64,000 bases of DNA from Atlantibacter subterraneus. GTDB taxonomy: Bacteria > Pseudomonadota > Gammaproteobacteria > Enterobacterales > Enterobacteriaceae. A model generated the notes under the pieces. It did not search any database. It saw only the letters and a program-made list of their open reading frames with translations, and was not told the origin of the DNA. Numbering within the stretch: the stretch's first letter is position 1; the number at the start of each line of letters is the position of its first letter. This document shows positions 41,213-53,026 of this stretch, one piece after another. The stretch covers positions 496,001 to 560,000 of the forward strand of contig NZ_VLPS01000001.1 of assembly GCF_007570865.1 (NCBI RefSeq). The letters run 5' to 3'. The translations under genes and the position numbers were made by a program.

Positions 41213-42310
41213 TTGACACGTCTAACCCTTGCGTTAGATGCCATGGGTGGGGACTTTGGTCCCTCCGTGACAGTGCCTGCAGCCTTGCAGGCACTGAATT
41301 CTAATTCGCAACTGAATCTCCTTTTAGTCGGCGATCCCGACGTCATTACTCCATTACTCGCCAAAGCTGATTTTGAACAACGCTCGCGTTTGCAGATCGT
41401 TGCGTCCCAGTCGGTTATTGCCAGTGATGTCAGGCCGTCTCAGGCGGTACGCAATAGCCGTGGTTCCTCTATGCGCATGGCGCTGGAGCTGGTTAAAGAG
41501 GGACGGGCGCAGGCCTGCGTCAGCGCGGGCAATACCGGCGCGCTGATGGGGCTGGCTAAGCTGCTGCTCAAACCGATTGACGGTATTGAGCGCCCGGCGC
41601 TGATGACGGTGTTGCCGCATCAGCAAAAAGGCAAAACCGTGGTGCTGGATTTAGGTGCCAACGTGGCCTGCGATAGCACGATGCTGGTACAGTTCGCCAT
41701 TATGGGTTCAGTGATGGCTGAGGAAGTCCTTGGCATCCAGACGCCACGCGTGGCGTTACTGAATATCGGCGAAGAAGAAACCAAAGGTCTCGACAGTATT
41801 CGTGACGCGGCGGCACTGTTAAAAACCATGCCGTCGCTGAATTATATTGGCTATCTTGAAGCCAATGAATTGCTAACCGGCAAAACGGACGTGCTGGTGT
41901 GTGATGGTTTTGTAGGCAATGTCACACTCAAAACCATGGAGGGCGTTGTACGAATGTTCCTTTCTCTGCTCAAATCGCAGGGAGAGGGGAAAAAACGGTC
42001 GTGGTGGTGGCGTTTATTAAAGCACTGGTTACAAAAAAGCCTCTCAAGGCGATTCAGTCACCTCAACCCCGACCAGTATAATGGCGCCTGTCTGTTAGGA
42101 TTGCGCGGCACCGTGATTAAGAGTCACGGCGCGGCCAATCAGCGCGCGTTTAGCGTGGCGATTGAACAGGCAGTGCAGGCGGTGCAGCGGCAGGTTCCTC
42201 AGCGGATAGCCGCTCGCCTGGAATGTTTATATCCCGCAGGTTTCGCATTGCAGGACGGCGATAACGCCCCTGCAGCGCCACCAGCGGATATATTACCCAA
42301 GAGTGACTGA
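41213..42310 (+). CDS. plsX: Phosphate acyltransferase PlsX
   Basis: Makes acyl-phosphate from acyl-ACP, or the reverse, at the entry to phospholipid synthesis. Translation begins at TTG (41213), as in E. coli, with [20 protein letters not shown]; there is no strong ribosome binding site. It has 365 residues (E. coli 356), the extra being a longer C-terminal tail ([18 protein letters not shown]). [17 protein letters not shown] and [14 protein letters not shown] are typical. The usual GANVDC reads GANVAC, so conserved Asp152 is replaced by Ala. fabH starts seven bases later. Confidence 0.95.
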   Translation: MTRLTLALDAMGGDFGPSVTVPAALQALNSNSQLNLLLVGDPDVITPLLAKADFEQRSRLQIVASQSVIASDVRPSQAVRNSRGSSMRMALELVKEGRAQACVSAGNTGALMGLAKLLLKPIDGIERPALMTVLPHQQKGKTVVLDLGANVACDSTMLVQFAIMGSVMAEEVLGIQTPRVALLNIGEEETKGLDSIRDAAALLKTMPSLNYIGYLEANELLTGKTDVLVCDGFVGNVTLKTMEGVVRMFLSLLKSQGEGKKRSWWWRLLKHWLQKSLSRRFSHLNPDQYNGACLLGLRGTVIKSHGAANQRAFSVAIEQAVQAVQRQVPQRIAARLECLYPAGFALQDGDNAPAAPPADILPKSD

Positions 42311-42316
42311 GCGTAC

Positions 42317-43270
42317 ATGTATACGAAGATTATTGGCACAGGCAGCTACCTGCCTGAGCACGTGCGGACTAACGCCGATCTTGAAAAAATTGTGGAAACG
42401 ACTGACGAGTGGATTGTCACCCGCACAGGCATTCGTGAGCGTCGTATCGCCGGTCCTGATGAGACTGTTGATTCCATGGGCTACCAGGCCGCGCTGCGCG
42501 CCATTGAGATGGCCGGTATCGATAAAGAACAAATCGGTATGGTTGTGGTGGCCACAACCTCCGCGACCCACGCCTTCCCAAGCGCAGCATGCCAGATCCA
42601 GGGCATGCTGGGCATTAAAGGCTGCCCGGCGTTTGATGTCGCCGCGGCCTGCGCGGGCTTTACCTATGCGCTGAGCATTGCCGATCAGTACGTGAAATCC
42701 GGCGCGGTGCAGTATGCGCTGGTGATCGGCTCCGACGTGCTGGCGCGCACCCTCGATCCGCAGGATCGCGGCACAATTATTCTGTTCGGTGACGGCGCGG
42801 GTGCCGTGGTACTGAGCTCGTCTGAAGAGCCGGGCATTATTTCGACCCACCTGCACGCTGACGGCAGCTACGGTGAGTTGCTGACGCTGCCAAACCACGA
42901 TCGCGTGGTGCCGGAAAACCCTATCTATTTAACCATGTCCGGTAATGAAGTATTTAAAGTTGCTGTGACAGAGCTTGCGCATATCGTTGATGAAACGCTG
43001 GCCGCGAATCAGCTCGACCGCTCCTCGCTGGACTGGCTGGTGCCGCACCAGGCGAACCTGCGCATTATCAGCGCAACCGCCAAAAAACTCGGCATGTCGA
43101 TGGATAATGTGGTGGTAACCCTGGATCGTCACGGCAATACTTCTGCCGCGTCCGTGCCCAGCGCGCTGGATGAAGCGGTGCGCGATGGCCGCATCAAGCC
43201 TGGCCATTTAGTGCTGCTTGAGGCCTTTGGCGGCGGCTTTACCTGGGGCTCGGCGCTGGTTCGTTTCTGA
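42317..43270 (+). CDS. fabH: Beta-ketoacyl-ACP synthase III FabH
   Basis: Condenses acetyl-CoA with malonyl-ACP to start fatty acid synthesis. It has 317 residues, the same as E. coli. The catalytic Cys112 is in AAACAGF, the His in VPHQANLRI (about 244), and the Asn in RHGNTSAAS (about 274). [13 protein letters not shown] is the conserved end. It starts seven bases after plsX and precedes fabD by 18 bases with CAAGGATTAAAAAC. Confidence 0.97.
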   Translation: MYTKIIGTGSYLPEHVRTNADLEKIVETTDEWIVTRTGIRERRIAGPDETVDSMGYQAALRAIEMAGIDKEQIGMVVVATTSATHAFPSAACQIQGMLGIKGCPAFDVAAACAGFTYALSIADQYVKSGAVQYALVIGSDVLARTLDPQDRGTIILFGDGAGAVVLSSSEEPGIISTHLHADGSYGELLTLPNHDRVVPENPIYLTMSGNEVFKVAVTELAHIVDETLAANQLDRSSLDWLVPHQANLRIISATAKKLGMSMDNVVVTLDRHGNTSAASVPSALDEAVRDGRIKPGHLVLLEAFGGGFTWGSALVRF

Positions 43271-43288
43271 TAAACAAGGATTAAAAAC

Positions 43289-44218
43289 ATGACGCAATTT
43301 GCATTTGTGTTTCCGGGACAGGGCTCCCAGGCTGTGGGCATGCTGGCAGATGTTGCCGCGCAATATCCCATCGTCGAAGAGACCTTCGCCGAGGCTTCTG
43401 CGGTTTTAGGTTACGATCTCTGGGCGCTGATTCAGCAGGGCCCTGCCGAAGAGTTAAACAAAACCTGGCAGACTCAGCCTGCGCTACTGACTGCTTCCGT
43501 CGCGTTATACCGCGTATGGCAGCAAAAAGGCGGAAAGGCCCCTGCGATGATGGCGGGTCACAGCCTTGGCGAATACTCCGCGCTGGTGTGCGCGGGCGTT
43601 ATCGCGTTTAGCGATGCGGTCCGTCTGGTGGAGCTGCGCGGTAAACTGATGCAGGACGCGGTTCCGGAAGGCACCGGTGCCATGTCGGCCATTATCGGTC
43701 TGGATGATGACGCTATCGCCAAAGCCTGCGAAGAGTCGGCCCAGGGCCAGGTGGTATCGCCGGTCAACTACAACTCGCCGGGCCAGGTGGTGATCGCCGG
43801 TCATAAAGAGGCGGTTGAACGTGCAGGCGCAGCCTGTAAAGCCGCGGGCGCTAAACGCGCGCTGCCGCTGCCGGTGAGCGTGCCGTCGCACTGCGCGCTG
43901 ATGAAACCCGCCGCCGAAAAACTGGCGGTAGAGCTACAGAACATCACCTTTAACGCGCCGGCGATCCCGGTGGTGAATAACGTTGATGTCGCCTGCGCCA
44001 CCGATCCGGATGAGATCCGCAATGCGCTGGTGCGCCAGCTGTACAGCCCGGTGCAGTGGACCAAAAGCGTTGAGCTCATGGCTTCCCGTGATATCACCCA
44101 TCTTTACGAAGTTGGTCCAGGCAAAGTATTGACCGGCCTGACTAAACGCATCGTGGACAGCTTAACCGCCTCCGCGATCAACGAGCCGGCAAGCCTGGCC
44201 GCAGCACTCGAGCAATAA
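43289..44218 (+). CDS. fabD: Malonyl-CoA:ACP transacylase FabD
   Basis: Moves malonyl from CoA to acyl carrier protein. It has 309 residues, the same as E. coli. FVFPGQGSQ is the N-terminal signature, Ser92 the nucleophile in GHSLGEYSAL, and the catalytic His is in PSHCALMKP (about 201). It lies between fabH and fabG in the fab operon. Confidence 0.97.
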   Translation: MTQFAFVFPGQGSQAVGMLADVAAQYPIVEETFAEASAVLGYDLWALIQQGPAEELNKTWQTQPALLTASVALYRVWQQKGGKAPAMMAGHSLGEYSALVCAGVIAFSDAVRLVELRGKLMQDAVPEGTGAMSAIIGLDDDAIAKACEESAQGQVVSPVNYNSPGQVVIAGHKEAVERAGAACKAAGAKRALPLPVSVPSHCALMKPAAEKLAVELQNITFNAPAIPVVNNVDVACATDPDEIRNALVRQLYSPVQWTKSVELMASRDITHLYEVGPGKVLTGLTKRIVDSLTASAINEPASLAAALEQ

Positions 44219-44231
44219 AACGAGGAATACC

Positions 44232-44966
44232 ATGAGTTTTGAAGGAAAAGTCGCGCTGGTTACCGGCGCAAGCCGCGGCATCGGCCGCGCAATTGCTGAA
44301 ACCCTTGCGGCGCGCGGCGCGAAAGTTATCGGTACTGCCACCAGCGAAAGCGGCGCGCAGGCGATCAGCGACTATCTGGGTGCTAACGGTAAAGGTCTGA
44401 TGCTTAACGTCACCGACCCGGCCTCTATCGAATCCGTGCTGGAAAATATTCGTAGCGAATTTGGTGAAGTGGATATTCTGGTTAATAATGCCGGTATCAC
44501 TCGCGATAATTTGCTGATGCGCATGAAAGAAGAAGAGTGGAGCGACATCCTCGAAACCAATCTTTCATCCGTATTTCGTCTGTCAAAAGCAGTAATGCGA
44601 GCTATGATGAAAAAACGTCATGGGCGTATTATTACTATCGGTTCTGTGGTTGGTACCATGGGAAATGCGGGTCAGGCCAACTACGCTGCGGCGAAAGCGG
44701 GTCTTATCGGCTTTAGTAAATCGCTGGCGCGCGAAGTAGCGTCTCGCGGTATTACAGTGAACGTTGTTGCTCCGGGCTTTATTGAAACGGACATGACGCG
44801 CGCGCTATCTGACGATCAGCGTGCGGGTATCCTGGCGCAGGTTCCTGCGGGTCGCTTAGGCGATGCGAAGGAAATCGCCAGTGCGGTTGCATTCTTAGCT
44901 TCTGATGAAGCGGGTTACATCTCTGGTGAAACTCTGCACGTCAACGGCGGGATGTATATGGTTTAA
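44232..44966 (+). CDS. fabG: 3-oxoacyl-ACP reductase FabG
   Basis: NADPH-dependent short-chain dehydrogenase that reduces beta-ketoacyl-ACP. It has 244 residues, the same as E. coli. TGASRGIG binds the cofactor (residues 11-18), NNAG lies near 86-89, and the catalytic Ser138, Tyr151 and Lys155 are in the GSVVG and YAAAK blocks. The C-terminus ISGETLHVNGGMYMV is conserved. GAGGAATACC is the ribosome binding site. Confidence 0.97.
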   Translation: MSFEGKVALVTGASRGIGRAIAETLAARGAKVIGTATSESGAQAISDYLGANGKGLMLNVTDPASIESVLENIRSEFGEVDILVNNAGITRDNLLMRMKEEEWSDILETNLSSVFRLSKAVMRAMMKKRHGRIITIGSVVGTMGNAGQANYAAAKAGLIGFSKSLAREVASRGITVNVVAPGFIETDMTRALSDDQRAGILAQVPAGRLGDAKEIASAVAFLASDEAGYISGETLHVNGGMYMV

Positions 44967-45168
44967 CCATGTTTATACCTCTCGCCGCCAGAGGCAGGAC
45001 AAGCCGCTGAACAGATTCTCGTCTTCACAGTCTACTCTGTGAGCAAGAATGGTCAGAGATGGCTTAAAACCTGCCGTCTGAATGGGGAAGGGTATAAAAT
45101 TATTTGCGTTATTAGGGCGATTGCCCGCAAAATAGCGTAAAATCGTGGTACGACCTGCCGGGATTTAG

Positions 45169-45196
45169 TTGCAACTTTTTCAACATTTTATACACT
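45169..45196 (+). promoter_or_regulatory. acpP promoter
   Basis: TTGCAA (45169-45174), 16 bases and TACACT (45191-45196) lie 46 bases before the acpP ATG, in a stretch that matches the E. coli acpP promoter as I remember it. The acpP gene is highly expressed. Confidence 0.7.
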
Positions 45197-45241
45197 ACGA
45201 AAACCATCGCGAAAGCGAGTTTTGATAGGAAATTTAAGAGT

Positions 45242-46803
<1,562 letters not shown>

Positions 46804-46815
46804 CCGATTCTTTTT

Positions 46816-46839
46816 AAAGGCCCCTCTGTGGGCCTTTTC
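46816..46839 (+). terminator. Intrinsic terminator after fabF
   Basis: AAAGGCCC and GGGCCTTT form an 8-base stem with a six-base loop and end in T residues. It lies 13 bases after the fabF stop. Confidence 0.85.
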
Positions 46840-46908
46840 ATCAGACTTCTCCTCTTGCCCCTCGCTTTACATCCTGCGACACTAGCGCGCTATCGGTAAG
46901 GAGCCCTC

Positions 46909-47715
46909 ATGTTCTTAATCAATGGCACATGGCAACATACGCTGGCGGCTAACGATCGGGCGATCCAGTTTGGCGACGGGTGTTTTACCACGGCGCGGGT
47001 GATCGGCGGTCAAATTCAACTTTTTGATGCGCATTTGCAACGGCTGGCGCAGGCATGCGACAGGCTGGGCATCGCTTTTCCTGATGCCACCGTGCTGGGT
47101 GAAGAGATGCGCAGCATTGCTAAGACGCAGCAACTGGCGGTCCTGAAGGTCATCATTAGCCGTGGCGCGGGCGGGCGAGGCTACAGCACCACGGGCTGCG
47201 ATTCGCCGACGCGTATGCTGTCCGTTGCGCCTTACCCGGCGTTTTATACCCAGTGGCGGGAGCAGGGCGTTACCTTAACTCAAAGCCCGGTGCAGCTTGG
47301 CCGCAATCCGCTGCTGGCGGGTATCAAGCATCTTAACCGGCTGGAACAGGTATTGATTCGGCGTCATCTGGAGCAAACGAATGCCCAGGAAGCGCTGGTG
47401 CTGGATAGCGAAGGCTGGCTGACGGAATGCTGCGCCGCTAACCTGTTCTGGCGCAAAGGTCAGCGCGTGTATACGCCGAAACTCGACCAGGCGGGCGTCA
47501 ATGGGTTAATGCGCCAGCATATCCTGAGCCAGCTGAACCACAATGCCTGGCAAGTGGAGGAGGTGCGCGCCTTACTGAGCGATCTGGAAACGGCGGATGA
47601 GGTGTTTATCTGCAATGCGCTAATGCCGATTGTCCCGGTGAACCAGGCCATGCACACTCGCTACGCTTCCCGCGATCTTTACCACTATTTAGCCCCTCTT
47701 TGTGAGCCGAATTGA
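46909..47715 (+). CDS. pabC: Aminodeoxychorismate lyase PabC
   Basis: PLP enzyme that converts 4-amino-4-deoxychorismate to 4-aminobenzoate for folate synthesis. It has 268 residues (E. coli 269). The PLP lysine is K140 in [12 protein letters not shown], and [11 protein letters not shown] and [12 protein letters not shown] are typical class IV aminotransferase blocks. AAGGAGCCCTC precedes the ATG. It begins the pabC-mltG-tmk-holB-ycfH run. Confidence 0.95.
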   Translation: MFLINGTWQHTLAANDRAIQFGDGCFTTARVIGGQIQLFDAHLQRLAQACDRLGIAFPDATVLGEEMRSIAKTQQLAVLKVIISRGAGGRGYSTTGCDSPTRMLSVAPYPAFYTQWREQGVTLTQSPVQLGRNPLLAGIKHLNRLEQVLIRRHLEQTNAQEALVLDSEGWLTECCAANLFWRKGQRVYTPKLDQAGVNGLMRQHILSQLNHNAWQVEEVRALLSDLETADEVFICNALMPIVPVNQAMHTRYASRDLYHYLAPLCEPN

Positions 47716-47719
47716 ACCA

Positions 47720-48754
47720 ATGAAGAAAATGCTGCGTTTTGTTTTGCTGATTATTATTGCCCTGGCGATTGCCGCAGGCGTTGGCTACTGGAAAGTACGC
47801 CAACTGGCGGACAGCCGTCTGCTCGTCAAGCAAGAAACCATTTTTACCCTGAAAGCGGGTACCGGCCGGCTGGCGCTGGGTAATCAACTCTCCGACGAAG
47901 AAATCATTAACCGACCACGGGTTTTCCAGTGGCTATTGAAAGTCGAGCCTGAGCTGTCGCATTTTAAAGCGGGTACCTACCGTTTTACGCCAGAGATGAC
48001 CGTGCGCGACATGCTCAAACTGCTGGAAAGCGGTAAAGAAGCCCAGTTCCCGCTGCGGTTTGTTGAAGGCACCCGTCTGAGCGACTGGCTCAGTCGACTG
48101 CGCGAAGCGCCTTACATCAAGCACACTCTGAAAGACGATGAGTATGCAACGGTGGCCGAAGCCCTCGGGTTCGACAGCGCTAAATCTATTGAAGGCTGGT
48201 TCTACCCGGATACCTGGCTGTATACCGCCAATACCACCGACGTGGCTTTGCTAAAGCGCGCGCATCTGCGTATGGTAAAGGCCGTTGATAAAGCCTGGGA
48301 TGAGAAAGCGGCAGGGCTGCCGTATCAGGATAAAGAGCAACTGCTGACCATGGCCTCGATTATCGAGAAAGAAACTGCGGTCGCCAGCGAACGTCCAGAA
48401 GTCGCTTCGGTGTTCGTAAACCGCCTGCGGATCGGCATGCGGCTGCAAACCGATCCCACCGTGATTTACGGAATGGGTAAAGATTATGAAGGCAATCTGA
48501 CCCGTAAAGCGCTGGATACCCCGACGCCTTACAACACCTATATTATTAACGGCCTGCCGCCGGGGCCGATCGCCATTCCGGGCGAAGCCTCATTAATGGC
48601 TGCGGCGAAGCCAGCGAAAACGCCTTATCTTTATTTTGTCGCTGACGGCGATGGCGGACACACGTTTAATACCAACCTCGCGGACCATAACAAGTCGGTG
48701 CAGGATTATTTGAAAGTCATGAAGGAAAAAGATGGGCAAGTACATTGTCATTGA
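47720..48754 (+). CDS. mltG: Endolytic murein transglycosylase MltG
   Basis: Inner-membrane YceG-fold enzyme that cuts nascent glycan strands and helps set their length. The ATG at 47720 ([17 protein letters not shown]) gives 344 residues (E. coli 340); an earlier start would lie inside pabC. One N-terminal transmembrane helix (about 5-24) precedes the periplasmic domain. The catalytic Glu218 is in [14 protein letters not shown]. The C-terminus differs from E. coli (KDGQVHCH) because the gene runs 23 bases into tmk. Confidence 0.95.
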   Translation: MKKMLRFVLLIIIALAIAAGVGYWKVRQLADSRLLVKQETIFTLKAGTGRLALGNQLSDEEIINRPRVFQWLLKVEPELSHFKAGTYRFTPEMTVRDMLKLLESGKEAQFPLRFVEGTRLSDWLSRLREAPYIKHTLKDDEYATVAEALGFDSAKSIEGWFYPDTWLYTANTTDVALLKRAHLRMVKAVDKAWDEKAAGLPYQDKEQLLTMASIIEKETAVASERPEVASVFVNRLRIGMRLQTDPTVIYGMGKDYEGNLTRKALDTPTPYNTYIINGLPPGPIAIPGEASLMAAAKPAKTPYLYFVADGDGGHTFNTNLADHNKSVQDYLKVMKEKDGQVHCH

Positions 48755-49367
48755 GGGATTAGAGGGAGCAGGGAAAACCACGGCGCGCAATGTGGTAGTG
48801 GAGACGCTGAAATCGCTGGGTATTGAGGATATGGCCTTTACCCGCGAACCCGGCGGCACCATTCTGGCGGAAAAACTGCGCAGCCTGGTGTTGGATATTA
48901 AATCCGTCGGCGACGAAGTGATTACCGACAAAGCAGAAGTGCTGATGTTTTACGCGGCGCGGGTGCAGCTGGTGGAAACCGTAATCAAACCGGCGCTGGC
49001 GCGCGGCGCATGGGTGATCGGCGATCGTCACGATCTGTCGACCCAGGCCTATCAGGGCGGTGGTCGCGGCATTGATGCCCATCTTCTCAGCACTTTACGC
49101 CAGGCCGTATTAGGCGACTTCGCCCCGGATCTGACGCTGTATCTGGACGTCGATCCGGTAATTGGTCTTAAGCGCGCCCGCGCGCGCGGCGATCTGGATC
49201 GCATCGAACAAGAGTCGTTTGATTTCTTTCATCGTACCCGCGCCCGCTATCTGGAACTGGCGGCGTCGGACAGCCGTATCCATACCATCGACGCGACGCA
49301 ATCGCTGGAAGCAGTAACCCAGGCGATTCGTGAAACGGTGACGCGCTGGGTTAAGGAGCAGGCGTAA
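48732..49367 (+). CDS. tmk: Thymidylate kinase
   Basis: Phosphorylates dTMP to dTDP. It has 211 residues (E. coli 213). The P-loop is GLEGAGKTT at residues 9-17, [16 protein letters not shown] binds the substrate, and the LID arginines lie in [14 protein letters not shown]. The start overlaps mltG by 23 bases with AAGGAAAAAG upstream, and its stop shares one base with the holB start. Confidence 0.97.
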   Translation: MGKYIVIEGLEGAGKTTARNVVVETLKSLGIEDMAFTREPGGTILAEKLRSLVLDIKSVGDEVITDKAEVLMFYAARVQLVETVIKPALARGAWVIGDRHDLSTQAYQGGGRGIDAHLLSTLRQAVLGDFAPDLTLYLDVDPVIGLKRARARGDLDRIEQESFDFFHRTRARYLELAASDSRIHTIDATQSLEAVTQAIRETVTRWVKEQA

Positions 49368-50374
49368 TGAAATGGTATCCATGGCTGCGTCCTGCCTATG
49401 AGCAGCTGGTGGCGAACCATCAGGCTGGCCGTGGTCACCATGCATTACTGGTTCATGCCCTGCCGGGCATGGGGGACGACTCGCTGATTTATGCCCTTGG
49501 CCGCTGGTTAATGTGCCAGCAGCCGGACGGGCAGAAAAGCTGCGGGCAATGCCGCGCCTGCCAGCTGATGCAGGCCCAGACGCATCCCGATTACTATCTT
49601 ATTGAACCTGAAAAAGGCAAAGCGACGCTGGGCATTGACGCGATCCGCGAAGTGACCGAAAAGCTGTACGATCGCGCCCGGTTGGGCGGTGCGAAAGTGG
49701 TGTGGATCAAAGATGCCGCGCAGCTGACGGAAGCTGCCGCCAACGCGCTGCTGAAAACCCTTGAAGAACCGCCGGAAAAAACCTGGTTTATGCTGGGCTG
49801 CCGCGCGCCGGAGCGTTTGCCCGCCACGTTGCACAGCCGCTGTTTATACTGGCACCTGTCGCCGCCGGAAGATCGCTGGGCGCAAGCCTGGCTGGCGCGT
49901 GAAACCGATGTGCCCCAGGATCAGCGTATTGCCGCCTTGCGGTTAAGCGGTGGCGCGCCCGCGGCGGCGCTGGAACTGCTGCAAACCAGCGGCTGGGCGC
50001 AGCGTCCGTTGCTGGCGGAACGTCTGGAACAGGCCATTGCTGCACGCGATGCGCTGACGCTGCTGCCCGACCTGCATCACGATGACGCGGCGATGCGCCT
50101 GCACTGGCTGGCGGCGCTGCTGCTGGACGCCATCAAGTGCCAGCAGGGGGCAGGGGGGTATAGCACCCATGTGGATTTATCCGCGAACAGCCAACGGCTG
50201 GCGACGTTGCTGCCCACTGACCGGTTGCAGTCGATGCTGAATCTGCTGCTGCCATGCCGCGAACAGCTTATCTCGGTCGCCGGGCTTAACCGCGAACTGA
50301 TGCTCACTGAACTACTCTTAAACTGGGAACAGGTATGGCGCACTGGCGCACCGCTCCCGCATTCCCCTCTCTGA
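49367..50374 (+). CDS. holB: DNA polymerase III subunit delta'
   Basis: Delta' subunit of the clamp loader that puts the beta clamp on DNA. It has 335 residues (E. coli 334). The AAA+ fold is present, but the P-loop is degenerate (HALPGMGDDSLIYAL), as in known delta' proteins that do not bind ATP. The zinc module cysteines are in SCGQCRACQLMQ. The SRC-type motif HSRCLYW is present. The ATG overlaps the tmk stop by one base (TAATG). Confidence 0.96.
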   Translation: MKWYPWLRPAYEQLVANHQAGRGHHALLVHALPGMGDDSLIYALGRWLMCQQPDGQKSCGQCRACQLMQAQTHPDYYLIEPEKGKATLGIDAIREVTEKLYDRARLGGAKVVWIKDAAQLTEAAANALLKTLEEPPEKTWFMLGCRAPERLPATLHSRCLYWHLSPPEDRWAQAWLARETDVPQDQRIAALRLSGGAPAAALELLQTSGWAQRPLLAERLEQAIAARDALTLLPDLHHDDAAMRLHWLAALLLDAIKCQQGAGGYSTHVDLSANSQRLATLLPTDRLQSMLNLLLPCREQLISVAGLNRELMLTELLLNWEQVWRTGAPLPHSPL

Positions 50375-50382
50375 GAGACACT

Positions 50383-51171
50383 ATGTTTTTAGTTGATTCA
50401 CACTGCCACCTTGACGGGCTGGACTACAAGACGCTGCACGCCAGCGTTGACGATGTACTGGAAAAAGCCGCTGCGCGCGACGTGAAGTTTTGCCTGGCGG
50501 TAGCCACCACGTTGCCGGGCTACCGGGCGATGCGTGAAATGATTGGCGAACGCAATAACGTGGCGTACTCCTGCGGCGTTCATCCGCTGAATCAGGATGA
50601 GGCCTGGGACGTCGAACAACTGCGCCAGCTGGCGGCGGACCCGCGCGTGGTCGCCATGGGCGAAACTGGCCTCGACTATTACTACACCCCGGAAACCAAA
50701 CCTCAGCAGCAGGAATCGTTCCGCAACCACCTGCGTATTGGCTGCGAGCTGAATAAACCGGTGATCGTCCACACCCGCGACGCCCGTGAAGACACCCTGG
50801 CGATCCTGCGCGAGGAAAACGTGACGGAATGCGGTGGCGTACTACACTGTTTTACTGAGGACAAGGAAACGGCAGCGAAGCTTCTCGATATGGGAATGTA
50901 TATCTCGTTTTCCGGTATCGTGACGTTTCGCAATGCAGAGCAATTGCGCGAGGCCGCGCGATACGTACCGCTCGATCGTTTGTTGATTGAAACGGATTCC
51001 CCCTGGCTGACGCCAGTGCCTCATCGCGGCAAAGAGAACCAGCCAGCGTTAGTGAGAGATGTCGCTGAGTACATGGCTGTGCTTAAAGGGGTTTCCGTCG
51101 AGGAACTGGCGCGTATCACCACGCGTAATTTCTCCGAACTCTTCCATCTCGACCTCTCCCACCTCGCCTGA
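50383..51171 (+). CDS. ycfH: TatD family metal-dependent hydrolase YcfH
   Basis: Predicted TatD-type deoxyribonuclease or hydrolase of 262 residues (E. coli 265). The ATG at 50383 (MFLVDSHCHLDG) follows CTGAGAGACACT; an in-frame ATG at 50335 lies inside holB. Metal ligands H7 and H9, the Glu in GETGLDYY, and later His in VHTRDA and LHCFTE are visible, with ETDSPWLTP near the end. It starts eight bases after holB and probably belongs to the same transcript. The natural substrate is unknown. Confidence 0.94.
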   Translation: MFLVDSHCHLDGLDYKTLHASVDDVLEKAAARDVKFCLAVATTLPGYRAMREMIGERNNVAYSCGVHPLNQDEAWDVEQLRQLAADPRVVAMGETGLDYYYTPETKPQQQESFRNHLRIGCELNKPVIVHTRDAREDTLAILREENVTECGGVLHCFTEDKETAAKLLDMGMYISFSGIVTFRNAEQLREAARYVPLDRLLIETDSPWLTPVPHRGKENQPALVRDVAEYMAVLKGVSVEELARITTRNFSELFHLDLSHLA

Positions 51172-51230
51172 TCCGCAGGCTCTCACAGTTATTTTAAAGC
51201 TCGTAATTAATATTTAAAGCGAGTAAAGTT

Positions 51231-51252
51231 CACCGCCTGAAAAAGGGCGGTG
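51231..51252 (+). other. Hairpin after ycfH
   Basis: CACCGCC and GGCGGTG form a 7-base stem about 60 bases after the ycfH stop, with no T run. It may mark the transcript end. Confidence 0.4.
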
Positions 51253-51323
51253 ACGCTGCGTTTAGACACATCCAGACATCTCTAATGTAAAGAAATGAAA
51301 GTTTTTGGCCTGCGTTTTGCTGA

Positions 51324-51343
51324 AACGTGATAGCTGTCAAACA
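51324..51343 (+). promoter_or_regulatory. CRP site of ptsG
   Basis: CGTGA, six bases and TCAAA form a CRP-type site (consensus TGTGA-N6-TCACA) upstream of ptsG. E. coli ptsG has a very similar site that activates it by cAMP-CRP. Confidence 0.7.
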
Positions 51344-51356
51344 ATGTTGAGCCTAT

Positions 51357-51381
51357 TTATTTTACTCTGCGTAATAAATAA
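51357..51381 (+). promoter_or_regulatory. Mlc operator of ptsG
   Basis: TTATTTTAC, five bases, then GTAATAAATAA form an inverted repeat like the known Mlc operator over the ptsG promoter. Mlc represses ptsG when glucose is absent. Confidence 0.72.
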
Positions 51382-51450
51382 AGGGCACTTAGATGCCCTG
51401 TTTATGGCCTGTCTCTCCCCACAGGCTGATGCGTTAAACGCGTAAAAAGC

Positions 51451-51472
51451 ACTAATACTCAGGAGCACTCTC
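51451..51472 (+). promoter_or_regulatory. SgrS pairing site in the ptsG leader
   Basis: The bases ACTCAGGAGCACTCTC just before the ptsG start match the E. coli segment that pairs with the small RNA SgrS, and include the AGGAG ribosome binding site. This is consistent with glucose-phosphate stress control; the sgrS gene is not in the window. Confidence 0.72.
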
Positions 51473-51476
51473 AATT

Positions 51477-52910
51477 ATGTTTAAGAATGCATTTGCTAAC
51501 CTGCAAAAGGTGGGTAAATCGCTGATGCTGCCGGTATCCGTACTCCCGATCGCAGGTATTCTGCTGGGCGTCGGTTCCGCAAACTTCAGCTGGCTGCCAG
51601 CGGTGGTTTCCCATGTGATGGCAGAAGCGGGCGGTTCAGTTTTCGCCAACATGCCGCTGATTTTCGCCATTGGTGTCGCGCTTGGCTTTACCAATAACGA
51701 TGGCGTTTCCGCTCTCGCCGCTGTGGTGGCTTACGGCATCATGGTGAAAACCATGGCTGTGGTTGCGCCGCTGGTTCTGCATCTTCCGCCGGAAGAGATC
51801 GCTGCTAAACACCTGGCCGATACCGGTGTGCTTGGCGGGATCATCTCGGGTGCGATTGCCGCCTACATGTTCAACCGTTTCTACCGCATCAAGCTTCCTG
51901 AGTATCTGGGCTTCTTCGCCGGTAAGCGTTTCGTGCCGATCATCTCTGGTCTGGCTGCGATCTTCACGGGCGTTATCCTGTCCTTTATTTGGCCGCCGAT
52001 TGGCTCTGCTATCCAGACCTTCTCCCAGTGGGCTGCCTATCAGAACCCGGTAGTGGCGTTTGGTATCTATGGCTTTATCGAGCGCTGCCTGGTGCCGTTT
52101 GGTCTGCACCATATCTGGAACGTTCCTTTCCAGATGCAGATTGGCGAATACACCAACGCCGCAGGCCAGGTGTTCCACGGCGATATCCCGCGTTACATGG
52201 CAGGCGACCCGACTGCGGGCATGCTGTCTGGTGGCTTCCTGTTCAAAATGTACGGTCTGCCTGCTGCCGCGATTGCCATCTGGCACTCTGCTAAGCCGGA
52301 AAACCGCGCTAAAGTCGGCGGTATCATGATCTCCGCTGCGCTGACCTCGTTCCTGACCGGTATCACCGAGCCGATCGAGTTCTCCTTTATGTTCGTTGCG
52401 CCGATCCTGTACATCATCCACGCGATTCTGGCAGGCCTGGCATTCCCGATCTGTATCCTGCTGGGTATGCGTGACGGTACCTCGTTCTCTCACGGCCTGA
52501 TTGACTTCATCGTTCTGTCCGGCAACAGCAGCAAACTGTGGCTGTTCCCGATTGTGGGTGCAGGCTACGCGGTGGTTTACTACACCATCTTCCGCGTGCT
52601 GATCAAAGCGCTGGACCTGAAAACCCCGGGTCGTGAAGATGCAACCGAAGACAGCAAAGCCACTGGTACCAGCGAAATGGCACCGGCTCTGGTTGCGGCT
52701 TTCGGCGGCAAAGAAAACATCACTAACCTGGATGCCTGCATCACTCGCCTGCGCGTTAGCGTGGCCGACGTGGCGAAAGTTGACCAGCCTGGCCTGAAAA
52801 AACTCGGTGCTGCGGGCGTGGTTGTTGCAGGTTCCGGCGTTCAGGCGATTTTCGGTACTAAATCCGATAACCTGAAAACTGAAATGGATGAGTACATCCG
52901 TAACAGCTAA
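51477..52910 (+). CDS. ptsG: PTS glucose transporter subunit IIBC
   Basis: Glucose-specific membrane permease and phosphotransferase. It has 477 residues, the same as E. coli IICB-Glc. The IIC domain (about 1-370) has multiple membrane helices and the [10 protein letters not shown] motif. A linker leads to the IIB domain with the phosphorylated Cys421 in [10 protein letters not shown]. Upstream lie CRP, Mlc and SgrS signals and downstream a terminator, so it is a monocistronic, heavily regulated gene. Confidence 0.98.
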   Translation: MFKNAFANLQKVGKSLMLPVSVLPIAGILLGVGSANFSWLPAVVSHVMAEAGGSVFANMPLIFAIGVALGFTNNDGVSALAAVVAYGIMVKTMAVVAPLVLHLPPEEIAAKHLADTGVLGGIISGAIAAYMFNRFYRIKLPEYLGFFAGKRFVPIISGLAAIFTGVILSFIWPPIGSAIQTFSQWAAYQNPVVAFGIYGFIERCLVPFGLHHIWNVPFQMQIGEYTNAAGQVFHGDIPRYMAGDPTAGMLSGGFLFKMYGLPAAAIAIWHSAKPENRAKVGGIMISAALTSFLTGITEPIEFSFMFVAPILYIIHAILAGLAFPICILLGMRDGTSFSHGLIDFIVLSGNSSKLWLFPIVGAGYAVVYYTIFRVLIKALDLKTPGREDATEDSKATGTSEMAPALVAAFGGKENITNLDACITRLRVSVADVAKVDQPGLKKLGAAGVVVAGSGVQAIFGTKSDNLKTEMDEYIRNS

Positions 52911-52930
52911 GCGTTGTTCGGGGAGACTGA

Positions 52931-52956
52931 GGGAGCCGCAAGGCTCCCTTTTTTAT
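52931..52956 (+). terminator. Intrinsic terminator of ptsG
   Basis: GGGAGCC and GGCTCCC form a 7-base stem with a GCAA-type loop, followed by six T residues. Confidence 0.92.
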
Positions 52957-53026
52957 TGCCTGCAATCCAGGCGGGGAAGGGACGTAAAAAAGGCGGTGAC
53001 GCGTTAACGTCCCCGCCAGACAGGCA

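Noticed and set aside
49367-50374. holB as an inactivated ATPase gene
   Set aside because: The degenerate P-loop is normal for the delta' subunit and the rest of the protein is intact.
51636-52493. Open frame of 285 codons antisense to ptsG
   Set aside because: It mirrors a highly biased coding gene and shows no domain or ribosome binding site.
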